Notes: generated by a model from the sequence alone, not told the origin. DNA of 64,000 bases from Marinobacter daqiaonensis (GCF_900115285.1 NZ_FOYW01000001.1:2701272-2765271), one strand, 5' to 3'. Shown: positions 18,858-28,989, counted from the stretch's first letter. Translations and numbers: made by a program.

Positions 18858-18890
18858 TGACAGGCCGGGGCTTATTGCCCCGGCCTGTCA
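18858..18890. terminator. Bidirectional terminator hairpin
   Basis: Perfect 14-bp stem (TGACAGGCCGGGGC with its complement) around a TTATT loop, between the convergent ligase (ends 18853) and TRAP binding protein (ends 18897). No clear T-run follows. Confidence 0.7.
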
Positions 18891-18896
18891 GGTTGG

Positions 18897-20054
18897 TTAC
18901 ATACCGTACTGATTCACATCGACCTTCGAGAAGACCTCGTCCCAGTAGAGTTGTTGCAGCTCTTCCCCGGTTTCCACATCCTGGACCAGCTCCAGCCAGT
19001 GGCTGAGCCGGTCACGGAACCCCGCGATCATTTCCCCAGACCGGGCCAGGTCATGGTTCTCCTGGTAACGCTCGGCGATGGTGGCGACGTCGTTCTCGAT
19101 AAAGCTGCGGGTGGCCGCCTTGAGCTCGTCACCGGCATCGTGGACGGCGATGTCGTCCATCTCCCTGATCAGCTCCCGGTTCTCCTCGTGCTCCTTCACA
19201 TAAAGGCGGGCAATCTCGGCGGCGAGAGCGGCGGAGGCGTAGAGCACATCCTTGCGGTGCTCCACCGACAGATTCTTCCAGGCATCCGCGTGCATGTGGG
19301 TGGCAATGCCACCGAAGATGCCACCGGGTACGCCCAGGGTTACATCACTGGTCACCTCGATGAAGTTGAAATTGGTCAGGTCAGGCAGGTTGTGGGCGGT
19401 GCAGTCCAGCACACCCTGGCCCAGACCCTCGTAGACTTCGTTCACTGCCATGGAGACCGGCGAGGCGCCCATGGATTCGGCCCATCGGGCCCATTGAGGC
19501 CCGCCGACACGAACCCGTTTGCCCTTGAGCTCTTCCATGGTGGTAACAGGTTTGTTGCAGATCAGGGTGTAGGGCGTGCTACCGGAAATGCCGAGAAACA
19601 CCTGGTTATTGTTGCTGTATTCCTCCAGGCATTCCGGGCAGTTATTGAAGACGTATTCGGAAATGGCACCGCCGAAGGCAAAGGTTGCCTCCCGTGCCGA
19701 GGTATCGTCCAGCTCCAGCAGCATGGTCAGTTCCGTCAGCATGATGGTGCTGGGAAACTCGGTCTGGAAATAGGGCGTGAGAACCGCGCCAAAGTCCGCC
19801 ATGCCGTCCCGCAGCCCCGAAGGCGTCTCCAGGAAACTCAGCAATGACTGCATGTAGGCCTTGACCGACAGGTCACCGCCGCTGCGCTCTTCCAGGGCGT
19901 TGGAGAACACATCGATACTCTTGGAGCCGATGGAGTTGGGCGTGGCGCCGGAGGCGAAGCTCAGCTCCCGGGCTTCGACGCTGCCGGCGACTACCAGTGA
20001 GGTCAGGACGGCGCCGGCCATAAAGCCGGCAAGGGGTTTTTTCAGGTAGGTCAT
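18897..20054 (-). CDS. Orphan TRAP substrate-binding protein, four-cysteine subfamily (2)
   Basis: 385 residues with a signal peptide ending near SVEA. It shares SLLSFLETPSGLRDGMAD, KRVRVGGPQWARW and WDEVFSKVDV with its paralogues, and the four cysteines in NCPEC, LICNKP and VLDCTA. It is third in a minus-strand run binding protein, ligase, binding protein. The leader has AACAACAA (TTGTTGTT at 20072-20079 on the plus strand) just ahead of the AGGGAGAA site. No permease genes are nearby. Confidence 0.9.
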   Translation of the reverse strand: MTYLKKPLAGFMAGAVLTSLVVAGSVEARELSFASGATPNSIGSKSIDVFSNALEERSGGDLSVKAYMQSLLSFLETPSGLRDGMADFGAVLTPYFQTEFPSTIMLTELTMLLELDDTSAREATFAFGGAISEYVFNNCPECLEEYSNNNQVFLGISGSTPYTLICNKPVTTMEELKGKRVRVGGPQWARWAESMGASPVSMAVNEVYEGLGQGVLDCTAHNLPDLTNFNFIEVTSDVTLGVPGGIFGGIATHMHADAWKNLSVEHRKDVLYASAALAAEIARLYVKEHEENRELIREMDDIAVHDAGDELKAATRSFIENDVATIAERYQENHDLARSGEMIAGFRDRLSHWLELVQDVETGEELQQLYWDEVFSKVDVNQYGM

Positions 20055-20125
20055 TGGGTTCTCCCTTTCGATTGTTGTTATGGTGCCTTGCTCTGTTCAG
20101 GTTGTATCTGTTGTACCGGGACCGT

Positions 20126-21682
20126 TCAGCTCACCTTGCGGTCCCGGTCGGACCAGTGTTCCTCCCTCAGTTTGTACTTGAGCAGCTTGCCCGCCGGTGA
20201 CAGCGGCAATTCGTCACGGACGTCCAGGCTGCGGGGGATCTTGTAGTTGGCGATCAGCGTCCTGCAGTGAGCCATCAGGTCGTCCAGGCTCATTTCTGTG
20301 CCTTCCTGCAGCACCACAGTGGCATGAACCCGCTCGCCCCAGTCCTCGTCCGGTACTCCGATGACTGCACATTGGGCCACTCCGGGCATCTGCAGCACGG
20401 CTTCCTCCACCTCGGCGGAGTAGACGTTCTCGCCGCCGGTGACAATCATGTCCTTGATGCGGTCCACCACGTAGACAAAGCCGTCTTCGTCCATGTAGCC
20501 CGCATCGCCGGTGTGCATCCAGCCATTGCGAAGTGCCTGGGCGGTCTGCTCCGGCTTGTTCCAATAGCCCTGCATGACCACCGGGCCGCGGGCCACGATC
20601 TCGCCCCGGGTGCCATGGGGAACCGGTTTGTCCTCGGCATCGACGATGCGGATCTCCACCATGGGCAGGGGGCGGCCGGCGGAATTCATCTTGCCGCTCC
20701 TGAAGCCCTCGTCGGTGTGCCAATCCTTGGTGAGGATGGTGACGGTGGGGGACAGCTCGGTCATGCCATAGGCCTGGAGAAAACTGGCCTTGGGCATGGC
20801 ATGCCGGGCCCGGTTCAGCAATGTGCTGTCCATGGGAGAAGCACCGTACATCATGTGCTGCAGGCCGCTGAGGTCATAGTTGTCAAACTCGGGGTGGGCC
20901 AGCACCATGCGCAGCATGGTGGGTACCAGGAAGGTCTCGATCACCTTTTCGTTCTGGATGGCTTCCAGCACGGCCCTGGGCTCGAACATGGGAATGATCA
21001 CATTGGTGCTGTGGCGGGCCACCGCCTGGAGGATCAGGCCGGTACCGGCCACGTGGAACGTGGGTGCGGCGTGCAGGGTCACCGAGCGCAGCGGCATGCT
21101 GGCAACGGCCTGGGAGCCCAGGCCATTACTGAACAGGTTCGTGTGGCTGAGCATTACACCCTTGGGCTTGCCGGTGGTGCCGCCGGTGTACATGACCGCC
21201 GCCAGGTCATCGTTGCTGCGAAGGGCATCATCGGTCTCGCGGTTATCCCGGATGAGCGCCTCGAAGCTGTGGGTATCGGCGGGCGTTTCCTTGTCACCAG
21301 CGTGGATCACCGTGCGCAGGGATTTCGAACCCTCCCGCAGTGGCCCGACCATGGGGCTGAAGGTGTCGTCCACGATCAGGAAGCTGCTATCACAGTCGTC
21401 CAGGGAGTAGATGATCTCGGCCGGGCTCCAGCGGATATTCACCGGGTTGATCACGCCTCCGGCCCAGAAAATGGCGTAGATGGCCTCCGCGTAGCGGTCC
21501 GAGTTAAGGCTCAGGATAGCCACCCGGTCGCCTTCCTTCAGTCCCAGTTTCCTGAGGCCCGCCGCCAACCGGGCAACCCGGGAGACAAATTCACGGTAAG
21601 TATGGCGGCGCCCGCCATAGACCGTGGCAAGCTTGTCGGGGGCTTCGATCAGGGCCTTGTGAAGGGGTTGTGTCAGGTACAT
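20126..21682 (-). CDS. AMP-dependent acyl-CoA ligase
   Basis: 518 residues. The ATG at 21682 with AAAGGAGA is preferred over an extension to 21721. P-loop YTGGTTGKPKG has Gly for the usual Ser; YGMTELSP, GWMHTGDAGYMDEDGFVYVVDRIKDM, GGENVYSAEVE and SPAGKLLKYK are canonical for the fatty acyl-CoA synthetase family. It is sandwiched between two four-cysteine TRAP binding-protein genes in the same direction. Confidence 0.9.
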   Translation of the reverse strand: MYLTQPLHKALIEAPDKLATVYGGRRHTYREFVSRVARLAAGLRKLGLKEGDRVAILSLNSDRYAEAIYAIFWAGGVINPVNIRWSPAEIIYSLDDCDSSFLIVDDTFSPMVGPLREGSKSLRTVIHAGDKETPADTHSFEALIRDNRETDDALRSNDDLAAVMYTGGTTGKPKGVMLSHTNLFSNGLGSQAVASMPLRSVTLHAAPTFHVAGTGLILQAVARHSTNVIIPMFEPRAVLEAIQNEKVIETFLVPTMLRMVLAHPEFDNYDLSGLQHMMYGASPMDSTLLNRARHAMPKASFLQAYGMTELSPTVTILTKDWHTDEGFRSGKMNSAGRPLPMVEIRIVDAEDKPVPHGTRGEIVARGPVVMQGYWNKPEQTAQALRNGWMHTGDAGYMDEDGFVYVVDRIKDMIVTGGENVYSAEVEEAVLQMPGVAQCAVIGVPDEDWGERVHATVVLQEGTEMSLDDLMAHCRTLIANYKIPRSLDVRDELPLSPAGKLLKYKLREEHWSDRDRKVS

Positions 21683-21795
21683 GCTCGTTGGTCTCCTTTG
21701 CATGCCAGCAGGGCAGGCCACGATCGGACTCCGGGTCCGGGTGGGGTGCTGTTATGGAAACGGACAGAAACGGGAATGGTGAACGGGGCCCGAAA

Positions 21796-21828
21796 CAGAG
21801 GCGAACGGACTGCTTCCGGTCGCCTCTG
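21796..21828 (-). terminator. Intercistronic hairpin after TRAP binding-protein gene
   Basis: A 13-bp stem with one mismatch (CAGAGGCGAACGG against CCGGTCGCCTCTG) and a 7-base loop lies just downstream of the binding-protein stop at 21857, before the ligase. There is no T-run, so partial termination or 3'-end protection of the binding-protein mRNA is more likely than full termination. Confidence 0.45.
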
Positions 21829-21856
21829 GCGGTATTCCCGGGAATCGGTAATCCTG

Positions 21857-23017
21857 TTACATGCCGTGAGTGGCGGGATCCACCCTGGAGAAGACTTCCT
21901 GCCAATAGATTTCGGCAAGTTCGTCCTGGCTGTCCACCTCCTGCACCAGCTTTACCCATTTTTCCAGGATCGGACGGAATTCCTTGAGCATCTCGGCACC
22001 GTTTTCGACACCGTGTCTTTCCTTGTAATAGCGAGCGATCACGTCCATGTCGTTACGGACGAATTCCCGTGTCGCCTCTACAAGATCTTCGGATGCGGTG
22101 TGAATGTTGATCCCAAGCTCGGAACGGGCCCGCTCGAGCACTTCAGCGTCCCGCTGGTGGTACACCCAGGGGATTTCGGCGGAAATGTGAGCGCCGGCAT
22201 GAAGCATGGCCTGCCGCTGGCTGTCGGTCAGTCCCTGCCAGGTGTCCTGGTTGGTATTGGTGATTTCGGCGCCGGCGAAGACGCCGCCGGGCACATCGGT
22301 GGTAATGTCCGTGGTGGCCTCAATGATGCCAAGGTTTTCCAGGTCGGGGGCGGAGATAATGACGCAGTCCACCACACCCTGCTCAAGAGCCTCGAAGGCT
22401 TCATTACCGGACAGGGTTACCGGCGTCGCCCCGAAGTTTTCGGCCCACCGTGACCACTGAGAGCCGGCTGCGCGGAGCCGCTTGCCCTCCAGTTGCTGGA
22501 CCGTGGTGACCGGTTGGCTGCAGTTCAGCATGTAGTTCGAGCTTGAGGCGATGCCGGTAAAGACCTGATTCTGATTCTGGAACTCCTCATTGCACTCCTC
22601 GCAATGGAAGAACACGTATTCCGCGAGTGCGCCGATATACGCCGGCCCCTCCTTGCCTTTCACCTCGTCACCGAACAGTTGCAGCTGCATGGCCGCTTCG
22701 GCCAAAAGATTGGTGTGAGGGTATTCCGCCGGAAAATAGGGGCTCAGCAGGTAGCCGATGTCGGCCATACCGTCCCTCACGCCCGAGGAGGTTTCGGCAA
22801 AGTTCAGCAGTGACAGGGGAAATACCTTCACCTTGAGCTCCCCATCCGAGTATTTTTCCACCCAGTCGGCGTAATTTTCTGCCGCTTTCGCAGAATCCGT
22901 CCCCGGCGGATAGCCCAGGGCGTATCGAAGTGTTTCACCCTGAGCTGTGGCGGCGAATGACACGCCACTGATCAGTAACGACGCGGTAAGTGCTTTCAAA
23001 ACAGGTTTGTTGAGCAT
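21857..23017 (-). CDS. Orphan TRAP substrate-binding protein, four-cysteine subfamily (3)
   Basis: 386 residues with a signal peptide ending near ATAQG. It shares SLLNFAETSSGVRDGMAD, KRLRAAGSQWSRW and WQEVFSRVDP with the paralogues. The four cysteines fall in HCEEC, LNCSQP and VVDCVI. It is the first gene of a minus-strand binding protein-ligase-binding protein run. The intergenic region to 23238 carries a TetR-like dyad and a TCGTC box; an AAAAACAA motif lies in the leader (TTGTTTTT at 23036-23043). Confidence 0.9.
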   Translation of the reverse strand: MLNKPVLKALTASLLISGVSFAATAQGETLRYALGYPPGTDSAKAAENYADWVEKYSDGELKVKVFPLSLLNFAETSSGVRDGMADIGYLLSPYFPAEYPHTNLLAEAAMQLQLFGDEVKGKEGPAYIGALAEYVFFHCEECNEEFQNQNQVFTGIASSSNYMLNCSQPVTTVQQLEGKRLRAAGSQWSRWAENFGATPVTLSGNEAFEALEQGVVDCVIISAPDLENLGIIEATTDITTDVPGGVFAGAEITNTNQDTWQGLTDSQRQAMLHAGAHISAEIPWVYHQRDAEVLERARSELGINIHTASEDLVEATREFVRNDMDVIARYYKERHGVENGAEMLKEFRPILEKWVKLVQEVDSQDELAEIYWQEVFSRVDPATHGM

Positions 23018-23100
23018 GAGTGAGCTTCCTTGTGGTTGTTTTTGTCATTTCAGGAAAGAAAGGCTGAAGAAAGCCTTTCCATAGCTGGTATCTGAAAGTT

Positions 23101-23133
23101 AGATTCAAGCGCTTGACCAATCAAATGGTTGGT
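23101..23133. promoter_or_regulatory. TetR-type dyad cluster
   Basis: Contains the 10-bp palindrome CAAGCGCTTG (23106-23115), identical to the core of the site beside the tetR gene (47708-47717). It is followed by an imperfect dyad ACCAATCAAATGGTTGGT (23116-23133). Probably an operator of the same TetR regulator, in the divergent region between a TRAP binding protein and an ACAD11-type dehydrogenase. Confidence 0.5.
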
Positions 23134-23139
23134 TAAAAA

Positions 23140-23157
23140 ATCGTCGGAATGGACGAG
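23140..23157 (+). promoter_or_regulatory. TCGTC-N6-GACGA box, site e
   Basis: Dyad ATCGTC-GGAATG-GACGAG; left half and spacer are identical to site b. A -10 candidate TTACAC/TACACA (23176-23182) toward the dehydrogenase is 24-25 bp from the second half-site, slightly short of the 27 bp seen elsewhere. Confidence 0.5.
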
Positions 23158-23237
23158 AGAGGTCTGGTAGCCAGCTTACACAAGACACCCCCAGCAATGG
23201 GTGTCAGCCTCATATACCCACATCACGAGGAAACCCC

Positions 23238-24452
<1,215 letters not shown>

Positions 24453-24458
24453 AACCAG

Positions 24459-24485
24459 AAAGGCCCGCCAGTGCGGCGGGCCTTT
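24459..24485. terminator. Bidirectional rho-independent terminator
   Basis: Perfect 11-bp stem AAAGGCCCGCC with its complement, loop AGTGC, with A/T ends on both sides, between the convergent dehydrogenase and enoyl-CoA hydratase genes. Confidence 0.8.
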
Positions 24486-24502
24486 CCACAGGTCACTGAG
24501 GC

Positions 24503-25264
24503 TCAGCGATTCTTCCAGACCGGTGCACGTTTCTCGGCAAAGGCACGGGAGCCCTCGATGGCATCCTCGGACCTCATCACCGGCCCGATCAGCTCGGCCT
24601 GGCGGTCAAACATCTCATCCAGGGACCAGTCCTGCTGCCGGGCAATTACTGCCTTGGTCGCCTTGAGGGACATGGGCGCGTTGGCAGCGATGGCGCGAGC
24701 CATCTCAAGAGCGCCGTCCATGGCTGCACCCGCACTGACCAGCCGATTGATCAGCCCCAGGTCATACATCCGCTGGGCGTCCGCCATATCACCGGTCAGG
24801 GCGAGTTCCATGGCCACCCGGTACGGCAGTTGACGGGGCAGGCGCAACAGGCCCCCGGCGCCGGCCGTCAGCCCCCGCTTCACCTCCGGCAGGCCGAACT
24901 TGGCGTTGTTGGCGGCAACAATCAGGTCGCAACTGAGAGCCAGCTCGCAACCACCGGCCAGGGCATAGCCCTCGATGGCCGCTATGACCGGCTTGGTCAG
25001 TCTTGCCTGCACGAAACCGGCGAAACCCTTGTCATCCGTGACCACCTTCTCTCCGGCCACAAACGCCTTCAGGTCCATACCGGCACAGAAGGAGCCGCCA
25101 GCTCCTGTCAGGACCACCACCCGGACATCATCCCTGGACTCAACCTCGTCCAGGGTCCTGTCCATGGTTTCGGCAACCGCCTGGTTGATGGCATTTTTTG
25201 CCTCCGGGCGGTTCAGGGTAATGACAGCGATACCGTCTTTCACGTTCAGCTCAAGTACGCTCAT
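24503..25264 (-). CDS. Enoyl-CoA hydratase/isomerase (crotonase family)
   Basis: 253 residues. The oxyanion-hole motifs GSFCAGMDLKAF and IEGYALAGGCELALSCDL are intact. The second catalytic region reads GLPEVKRGLTAGAGGLLRLP, lacking the usual second Glu of crotonase. The ATG at 25264 is preferred over 25333. Last gene of the ligase-MaoC-MaoC-SDR-crotonase unit (28749 to 24503). AACAACAA lies in the leader (TTGTTGTT at 25277-25284). The presence of both a MaoC pair and a crotonase suggests this enzyme acts as an isomerase or at a second hydration step. Confidence 0.88.
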   Translation of the reverse strand: MSVLELNVKDGIAVITLNRPEAKNAINQAVAETMDRTLDEVESRDDVRVVVLTGAGGSFCAGMDLKAFVAGEKVVTDDKGFAGFVQARLTKPVIAAIEGYALAGGCELALSCDLIVAANNAKFGLPEVKRGLTAGAGGLLRLPRQLPYRVAMELALTGDMADAQRMYDLGLINRLVSAGAAMDGALEMARAIAANAPMSLKATKAVIARQQDWSLDEMFDRQAELIGPVMRSEDAIEGSRAFAEKRAPVWKNR

Positions 25265-25349
25265 GGCCGTTTTCTCTTGTTGTTGATGAGGAATATCATT
25301 CCACCACGCCGACGCCTCCAATGCCTCGGTCAAACCGACGATCCTGCGA

Positions 25350-26132
25350 CTACATCAACGCGACAGAAAACCCGCCGTCCACCACCAGGTTGGTGCCGCT
25401 GACGTAAGCGCCGGCCCTGCTGCAAAGGTACAACACCGAGTAGCCAATATCCTCCGGCTCCCCCAGGCGCTTGACGGTGGTTTTCTCGACAATGCGCTTC
25501 TTCGTTTCCGCGTCGAAGGCTTCAGCCAGCTTGGTCTGGATTACCCCCGGGAGGATGGTGTTGACGCGTATGCCCTCGCCGCCGAACTCCAGGGCGAAGG
25601 AGCGGCTCATGCCGATGAGGGCCGTCTTCAGTGTGGAATAGAGGCTCAGCATCCGGTCCGGGTGCAGCGCAGCGACCGAGGCCAGGTTGATGATACTGCC
25701 GCCCCCTCTGGGACGCATCAGCTTGACGGCCTCCACCGACAGGAACCAGTAGCCCCGCAGATCCACCTCGACGGTTTTGGTGAAGAGCCCCACATCCGTG
25801 TCCTCAATGGTTCGCCATGGGCTCAGCACCGCATTGTTGACCAGGATGTCGAGACCGCCGTGTTCCTGCAGGTAGGCAGCCATGGCTTCAATGTCTTCCA
25901 TGCGGCCGATATGGCATGCTCGCCCTTCGGCACTCAACCCCAGCTCCCGGAAGCGGGCAGCCACGGCCTCACATTCGTCCTGCTTGCGGCTGCTGATAAT
26001 GACGTGGGCGCCCGCCTGCGCCAGCACCCTGGCCGTGCCCTCGCCAATACCCATGGTGGAGCCGGTGATCAGGGCCACCTTGCCTTCCAGGCTGAAGGCC
26101 GAGGTGAGGTCGGACGATAGCTGAAATGCCAT
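25350..26132 (-). CDS. SDR-family oxidoreductase (3-hydroxyacyl-CoA dehydrogenase-like)
   Basis: 260 residues. The cofactor motif TGSTMGIG, NNA at about 101, catalytic Ser in NLASVAA and YSTLK give the classical SDR tetrad. SSRK after strand 2 suggests NADP(H). It lies between the MaoC pair and the crotonase, the position expected for oxidation of the R-3-hydroxyacyl-CoA made by MaoC hydratase. Ends with a typical VDGGFSVALM. Confidence 0.88.
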   Translation of the reverse strand: MAFQLSSDLTSAFSLEGKVALITGSTMGIGEGTARVLAQAGAHVIISSRKQDECEAVAARFRELGLSAEGRACHIGRMEDIEAMAAYLQEHGGLDILVNNAVLSPWRTIEDTDVGLFTKTVEVDLRGYWFLSVEAVKLMRPRGGGSIINLASVAALHPDRMLSLYSTLKTALIGMSRSFALEFGGEGIRVNTILPGVIQTKLAEAFDAETKKRIVEKTTVKRLGEPEDIGYSVLYLCSRAGAYVSGTNLVVDGGFSVALM

Positions 26133-26202
26133 GCTGTTCTCCCAGTGCCAGAGATTTCTTGTGGTTGTGTTGGTGACAGGGCCTGACGGGGCAACCCACG
26201 AC

Positions 26203-26613
26203 TCATTGATGAAAGCGCATCCGGGCCTTCCCCGGGGTGATCACGTCACCCGACTCATTCAGGATCGCAAGTTCTACTTCCACCTCCCTGTCGGTCTCCC
26301 TGACCTCTGTTACCTGACCGCGTGCGACAAGAGTGTCGCCGATATAGGCCGCCTTGCGATTGCTGTACTCGAAGCCGGTCAGCGCGGCGTCTTCGCCCAC
26401 CCATTCAAGGACCAGTTGCGTGAGGAAGTCCCCCTGCAACGGCCCGTCGATGACGATTCCGGGATGTCCTTCCTCGCCGGTTGTGTAGGGCTGGTCATAA
26501 TGAATACGATGAGAGTTCCAGATCGCCGCGTTGTACATGAACAGCTGCACCTCGTCGGGCCGGAACGTTCTCTCAGGCAGGACAATGCCCGCGTGCACCT
26601 CTGACAGGACCAT
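26203..26613 (-). CDS. MaoC-like hydratase, second pair, C-terminal-type half
   Basis: About 136 residues with a hotdog hydratase region (LFMYNAAIWNSHRIHYD, IVIDGPLQGDF). It resembles the C-terminal halves of mesaconyl-CoA-hydratase-like FAS1-type dehydratases. The His of HRIHYD occupies the catalytic position, but the Asp-x4-His spacing of classical hydratase 2 is altered. ATG 26613 or the overlapping GTG 26619 could be the start. Paired with the gene at 26616. Confidence 0.78.
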   Translation of the reverse strand: MVLSEVHAGIVLPERTFRPDEVQLFMYNAAIWNSHRIHYDQPYTTGEEGHPGIVIDGPLQGDFLTQLVLEWVGEDAALTGFEYSNRKAAYIGDTLVARGQVTEVRETDREVEVELAILNESGDVITPGKARMRFHQ

Positions 26614-26615
26614 GG

Positions 26616-27071
26616 TCACCTCGCAATACGTGTGGAACGCTCCGTCATCACCGGTGCGCCCGCTTCCGTCTCAACACAGTTTTCAACCACCGCAAAAATC
26701 AGTGGCCCCTGTGCGCCTTCTTTCTCGAAAAGATCCACCAGGGTCTGGCGGGAGACCAGGACATCGCCGGGGTAGATTCCCCGGAACCAGGTCTGCCGGG
26801 TGCCACCGGCCATCACCCGTTTGAGAGGAAGTTCCGGCACCAGGCCGCTGTCCGGGGGCAGGCCATCGTGACCCACCTGCGCCCGGGGCAATATGGGCAT
26901 GAAAAGGCCGAACAGAAACATGGGCGGCGCTTCGTCCCCTTCAATGAACCGTTGCAGCCGCTGGCCGGTTGCCACCGAGTATTTGCAGATTTCCCGGCGG
27001 GTCACTTCCGCCCTGGCGGGGGGCAACTGGCGGCCGATAGTTGCCTTGAGTTCCGGTGTCAGCAACGGCAT
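26616..27071 (-). CDS. MaoC/FAS1-like dehydratase, second pair, N-terminal-type half
   Basis: 151 residues with EICKYSVATGQRLQRF and PPMFLFGLFMP, the same layout as the protein at 13626. It probably forms a heterodimer with the next gene. The ATG at 27071 lies ten bases after the upstream ligase stop, so the genes are co-translated. Confidence 0.78.
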   Translation of the reverse strand: MPLLTPELKATIGRQLPPARAEVTRREICKYSVATGQRLQRFIEGDEAPPMFLFGLFMPILPRAQVGHDGLPPDSGLVPELPLKRVMAGGTRQTWFRGIYPGDVLVSRQTLVDLFEKEGAQGPLIFAVVENCVETEAGAPVMTERSTRIAR

Positions 27072-27081
27072 GTTTTGCTCC

Positions 27082-28749
27082 TCAGTCGGTCAGTCCCAGG
27101 CGGGACCTGGCCTCCTCATCAAGTTTACGGAAGTCGATCTTGCCCTCGGGCGTTACCGGCCAGTTTCCATTCCACTCCAGAAACTCCTGCGGTATCTCAT
27201 AGATCGCCATCACCCCCTTGCAGGCCTCGCGGATATCCCGGGTGGAGCCAAGATCGTATCCGGTCCGGGGCCTGACAAAGGCGACGATCTTCGAACCCCA
27301 GTACTCATCCGGAACACCGATGGTCTTGGCGTCGTCGAACGCCTCCTGGAATATCTCAAGCAGCAGGTTGGTTACCCGCACGGTGGACACGTTTTCCCCG
27401 CCGGTTTTGAGCACGCCCCCGAGCCGGCCCAGAAAGGTGATGTAGCCATTGTCGAAGGTACCGTAGTCGCCACTGTGGAAGTAGCCTTCTTCATCGAAGG
27501 ATTGCCGGGTTTCCTCTTCCTGTCGATAGTAGCCACGAAACAGGAAGGGGCTCCGGTAGCAGATTTCCCCGGGCTGCCCCTGAACGACCCGGCCACCCGT
27601 TTCAAGATCCTTGATGACCACCTCCACCCCGGCCAGGGGCCGGCCATGGGTGTACTTCCTGATGCGGTAATCCATGCAGTCATGTTCCGCCAGTGACACC
27701 AGCGGGCCGTTCTCGGTCTGGGCATAGAGGTTGTTGATGGTGGCGCCTTCCGGGCACATGTCCTTCACCAGGTCGTAGCTCCTTGGCTCACCCGCAAGCA
27801 CTGCCTTGGAAATGGTGAAGTCGTAGCCGGAAAATCCGGGCGCCCCCAGCAGGCCCTGCCAATGGGAGTCAAAGCCGAAGGTCGCGGTCACCTTGTACCT
27901 GTCGATAATCTTCAGAGCCTGCTCGGGCCGGAACTGTTCCATGAGATGAAGAGTGCTGCCGGCCAGGGTCAGGTTGAGGTTAAGGCCGAACAATCCGCTG
28001 TTGTGATAGAACGGGCTCATATTGATGTAGGCATCGCTTTCCTGATAGCAAAGGTTCTTGGCTCCGAAATGCGCCGTTGCCAATGGTGGCCGGTGATCCC
28101 ATAGTGCACTCTTGGAAAGCCCCGTGGTTCCGGACGTCTGGCACATGAACTGGATATCCGTGGGCCGGCTTTCCCGGATCAGCCTGTCGAACGTATCCTG
28201 CTGCCAGTCAGCGCCACGTCCCATCAGCTCGCTGAAATCGAGAAATCCATCGTGGCGCAGCCCTTGGCGACTCATACAGACCAGATGGGAAAGCCCGGGC
28301 ACGGCCCCGGAGGACACGCGTTCCCCATCAACCTGAAGATCGGGAATGGAACTCTTCAGTGTCTGGATGTAATCCCGGTTGCCGCAATGATCAACTGTGA
28401 CGATCACCCTGGGATTATTGCGGGGCAACACGCCCTGGAACTCCTTCACACCCCAAAGCAGGTTCAGGGGATTGATGATCGCACCCACCTGTAGTGTCGC
28501 AAAGTACAGGCAGGCGAACTCTGGCGTTGGACTCGGCAGCATGGATACCACATCCCCCTTGCCGACTCCCAGTCCCAGCAGTCCCTGTGACAGCTGGTTG
28601 ACCCGATCGCCCAGGGTCCGATACGGGATCTCCTCGTCTTCGAAAATAATCGCTGGCTTGTCCGGTTGACGGGCGCAGACCTCTGCAAACAGGGCCTGAG
28701 TCGTGCTGTGATACCAGCGGTTGTGCAGGAATCTTTCCTGAAGAGCCAT
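27082..28749 (-). CDS. AMP-dependent ligase family protein with non-canonical P-loop
   Basis: 555 residues with the adenylate-forming fold (SPFYHNSG, LYAQTENG, GYFHSGDYGTFDNGYITFLGR, TPEGKIDFRKL). The phosphate-binding loop is QTSGTTGLSKSALW instead of YTSGTTGxPKG, so the PKG lysine region is changed although a Lys remains. The hinge motif is GRLGGVLKTGGEN rather than DRxKDMI. It heads the five-gene unit with MaoC pair, SDR and crotonase. It could be a ligase with altered kinetics or a CoA-ester-handling relative. Confidence 0.82.
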   Translation of the reverse strand: MALQERFLHNRWYHSTTQALFAEVCARQPDKPAIIFEDEEIPYRTLGDRVNQLSQGLLGLGVGKGDVVSMLPSPTPEFACLYFATLQVGAIINPLNLLWGVKEFQGVLPRNNPRVIVTVDHCGNRDYIQTLKSSIPDLQVDGERVSSGAVPGLSHLVCMSRQGLRHDGFLDFSELMGRGADWQQDTFDRLIRESRPTDIQFMCQTSGTTGLSKSALWDHRPPLATAHFGAKNLCYQESDAYINMSPFYHNSGLFGLNLNLTLAGSTLHLMEQFRPEQALKIIDRYKVTATFGFDSHWQGLLGAPGFSGYDFTISKAVLAGEPRSYDLVKDMCPEGATINNLYAQTENGPLVSLAEHDCMDYRIRKYTHGRPLAGVEVVIKDLETGGRVVQGQPGEICYRSPFLFRGYYRQEEETRQSFDEEGYFHSGDYGTFDNGYITFLGRLGGVLKTGGENVSTVRVTNLLLEIFQEAFDDAKTIGVPDEYWGSKIVAFVRPRTGYDLGSTRDIREACKGVMAIYEIPQEFLEWNGNWPVTPEGKIDFRKLDEEARSRLGLTD

Positions 28750-28989
28750 GATCGAGCTCCGTTATAGGCATGAGGGGCAGGGCACGGGAAGGCCGGTGCT
28801 GAGGGACCGGCTTCGAAACTCAAGTTAACAGGCCGGTGTCACCCACTCTTGTGCCTACTGGCTGCACAGGGGACTTCCGGGGCCGGCGGGAAAAGATTGG
28901 ATACTGAAATACGTCCCTAGCCACCTGACGCAAGTCACCGGAGGAACAACCTCCCTATGCTGGGCTTATCCGCCAGAAGGAGAGCTCCG
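28750..28989. other. Intergenic region without recognised element
   Basis: 240 bases between divergent genes. I found neither a TCGTC-N6-GACGA box nor a TetR-like dyad; the only clear signal is AAGGAGAG before the ATG at 28990. Confidence 0.5.

Noticed and set aside
20267..22453. 728-residue open frame on the plus strand
   Set aside because: Antisense to a ligase and a TRAP binding protein, both with full family motifs; composition rich in His/Gln/Gly is typical of a shadow frame.
25275..25350. Half-site GACGA near 25336 upstream of the crotonase
   Set aside because: Only one half is present and the TCGTC partner is missing at six bases.
28750..28989. Possible regulon box in the gap before the EthD gene
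   Set aside because: The nearest ACGTC and GACG elements are about ten bases apart and not symmetric.
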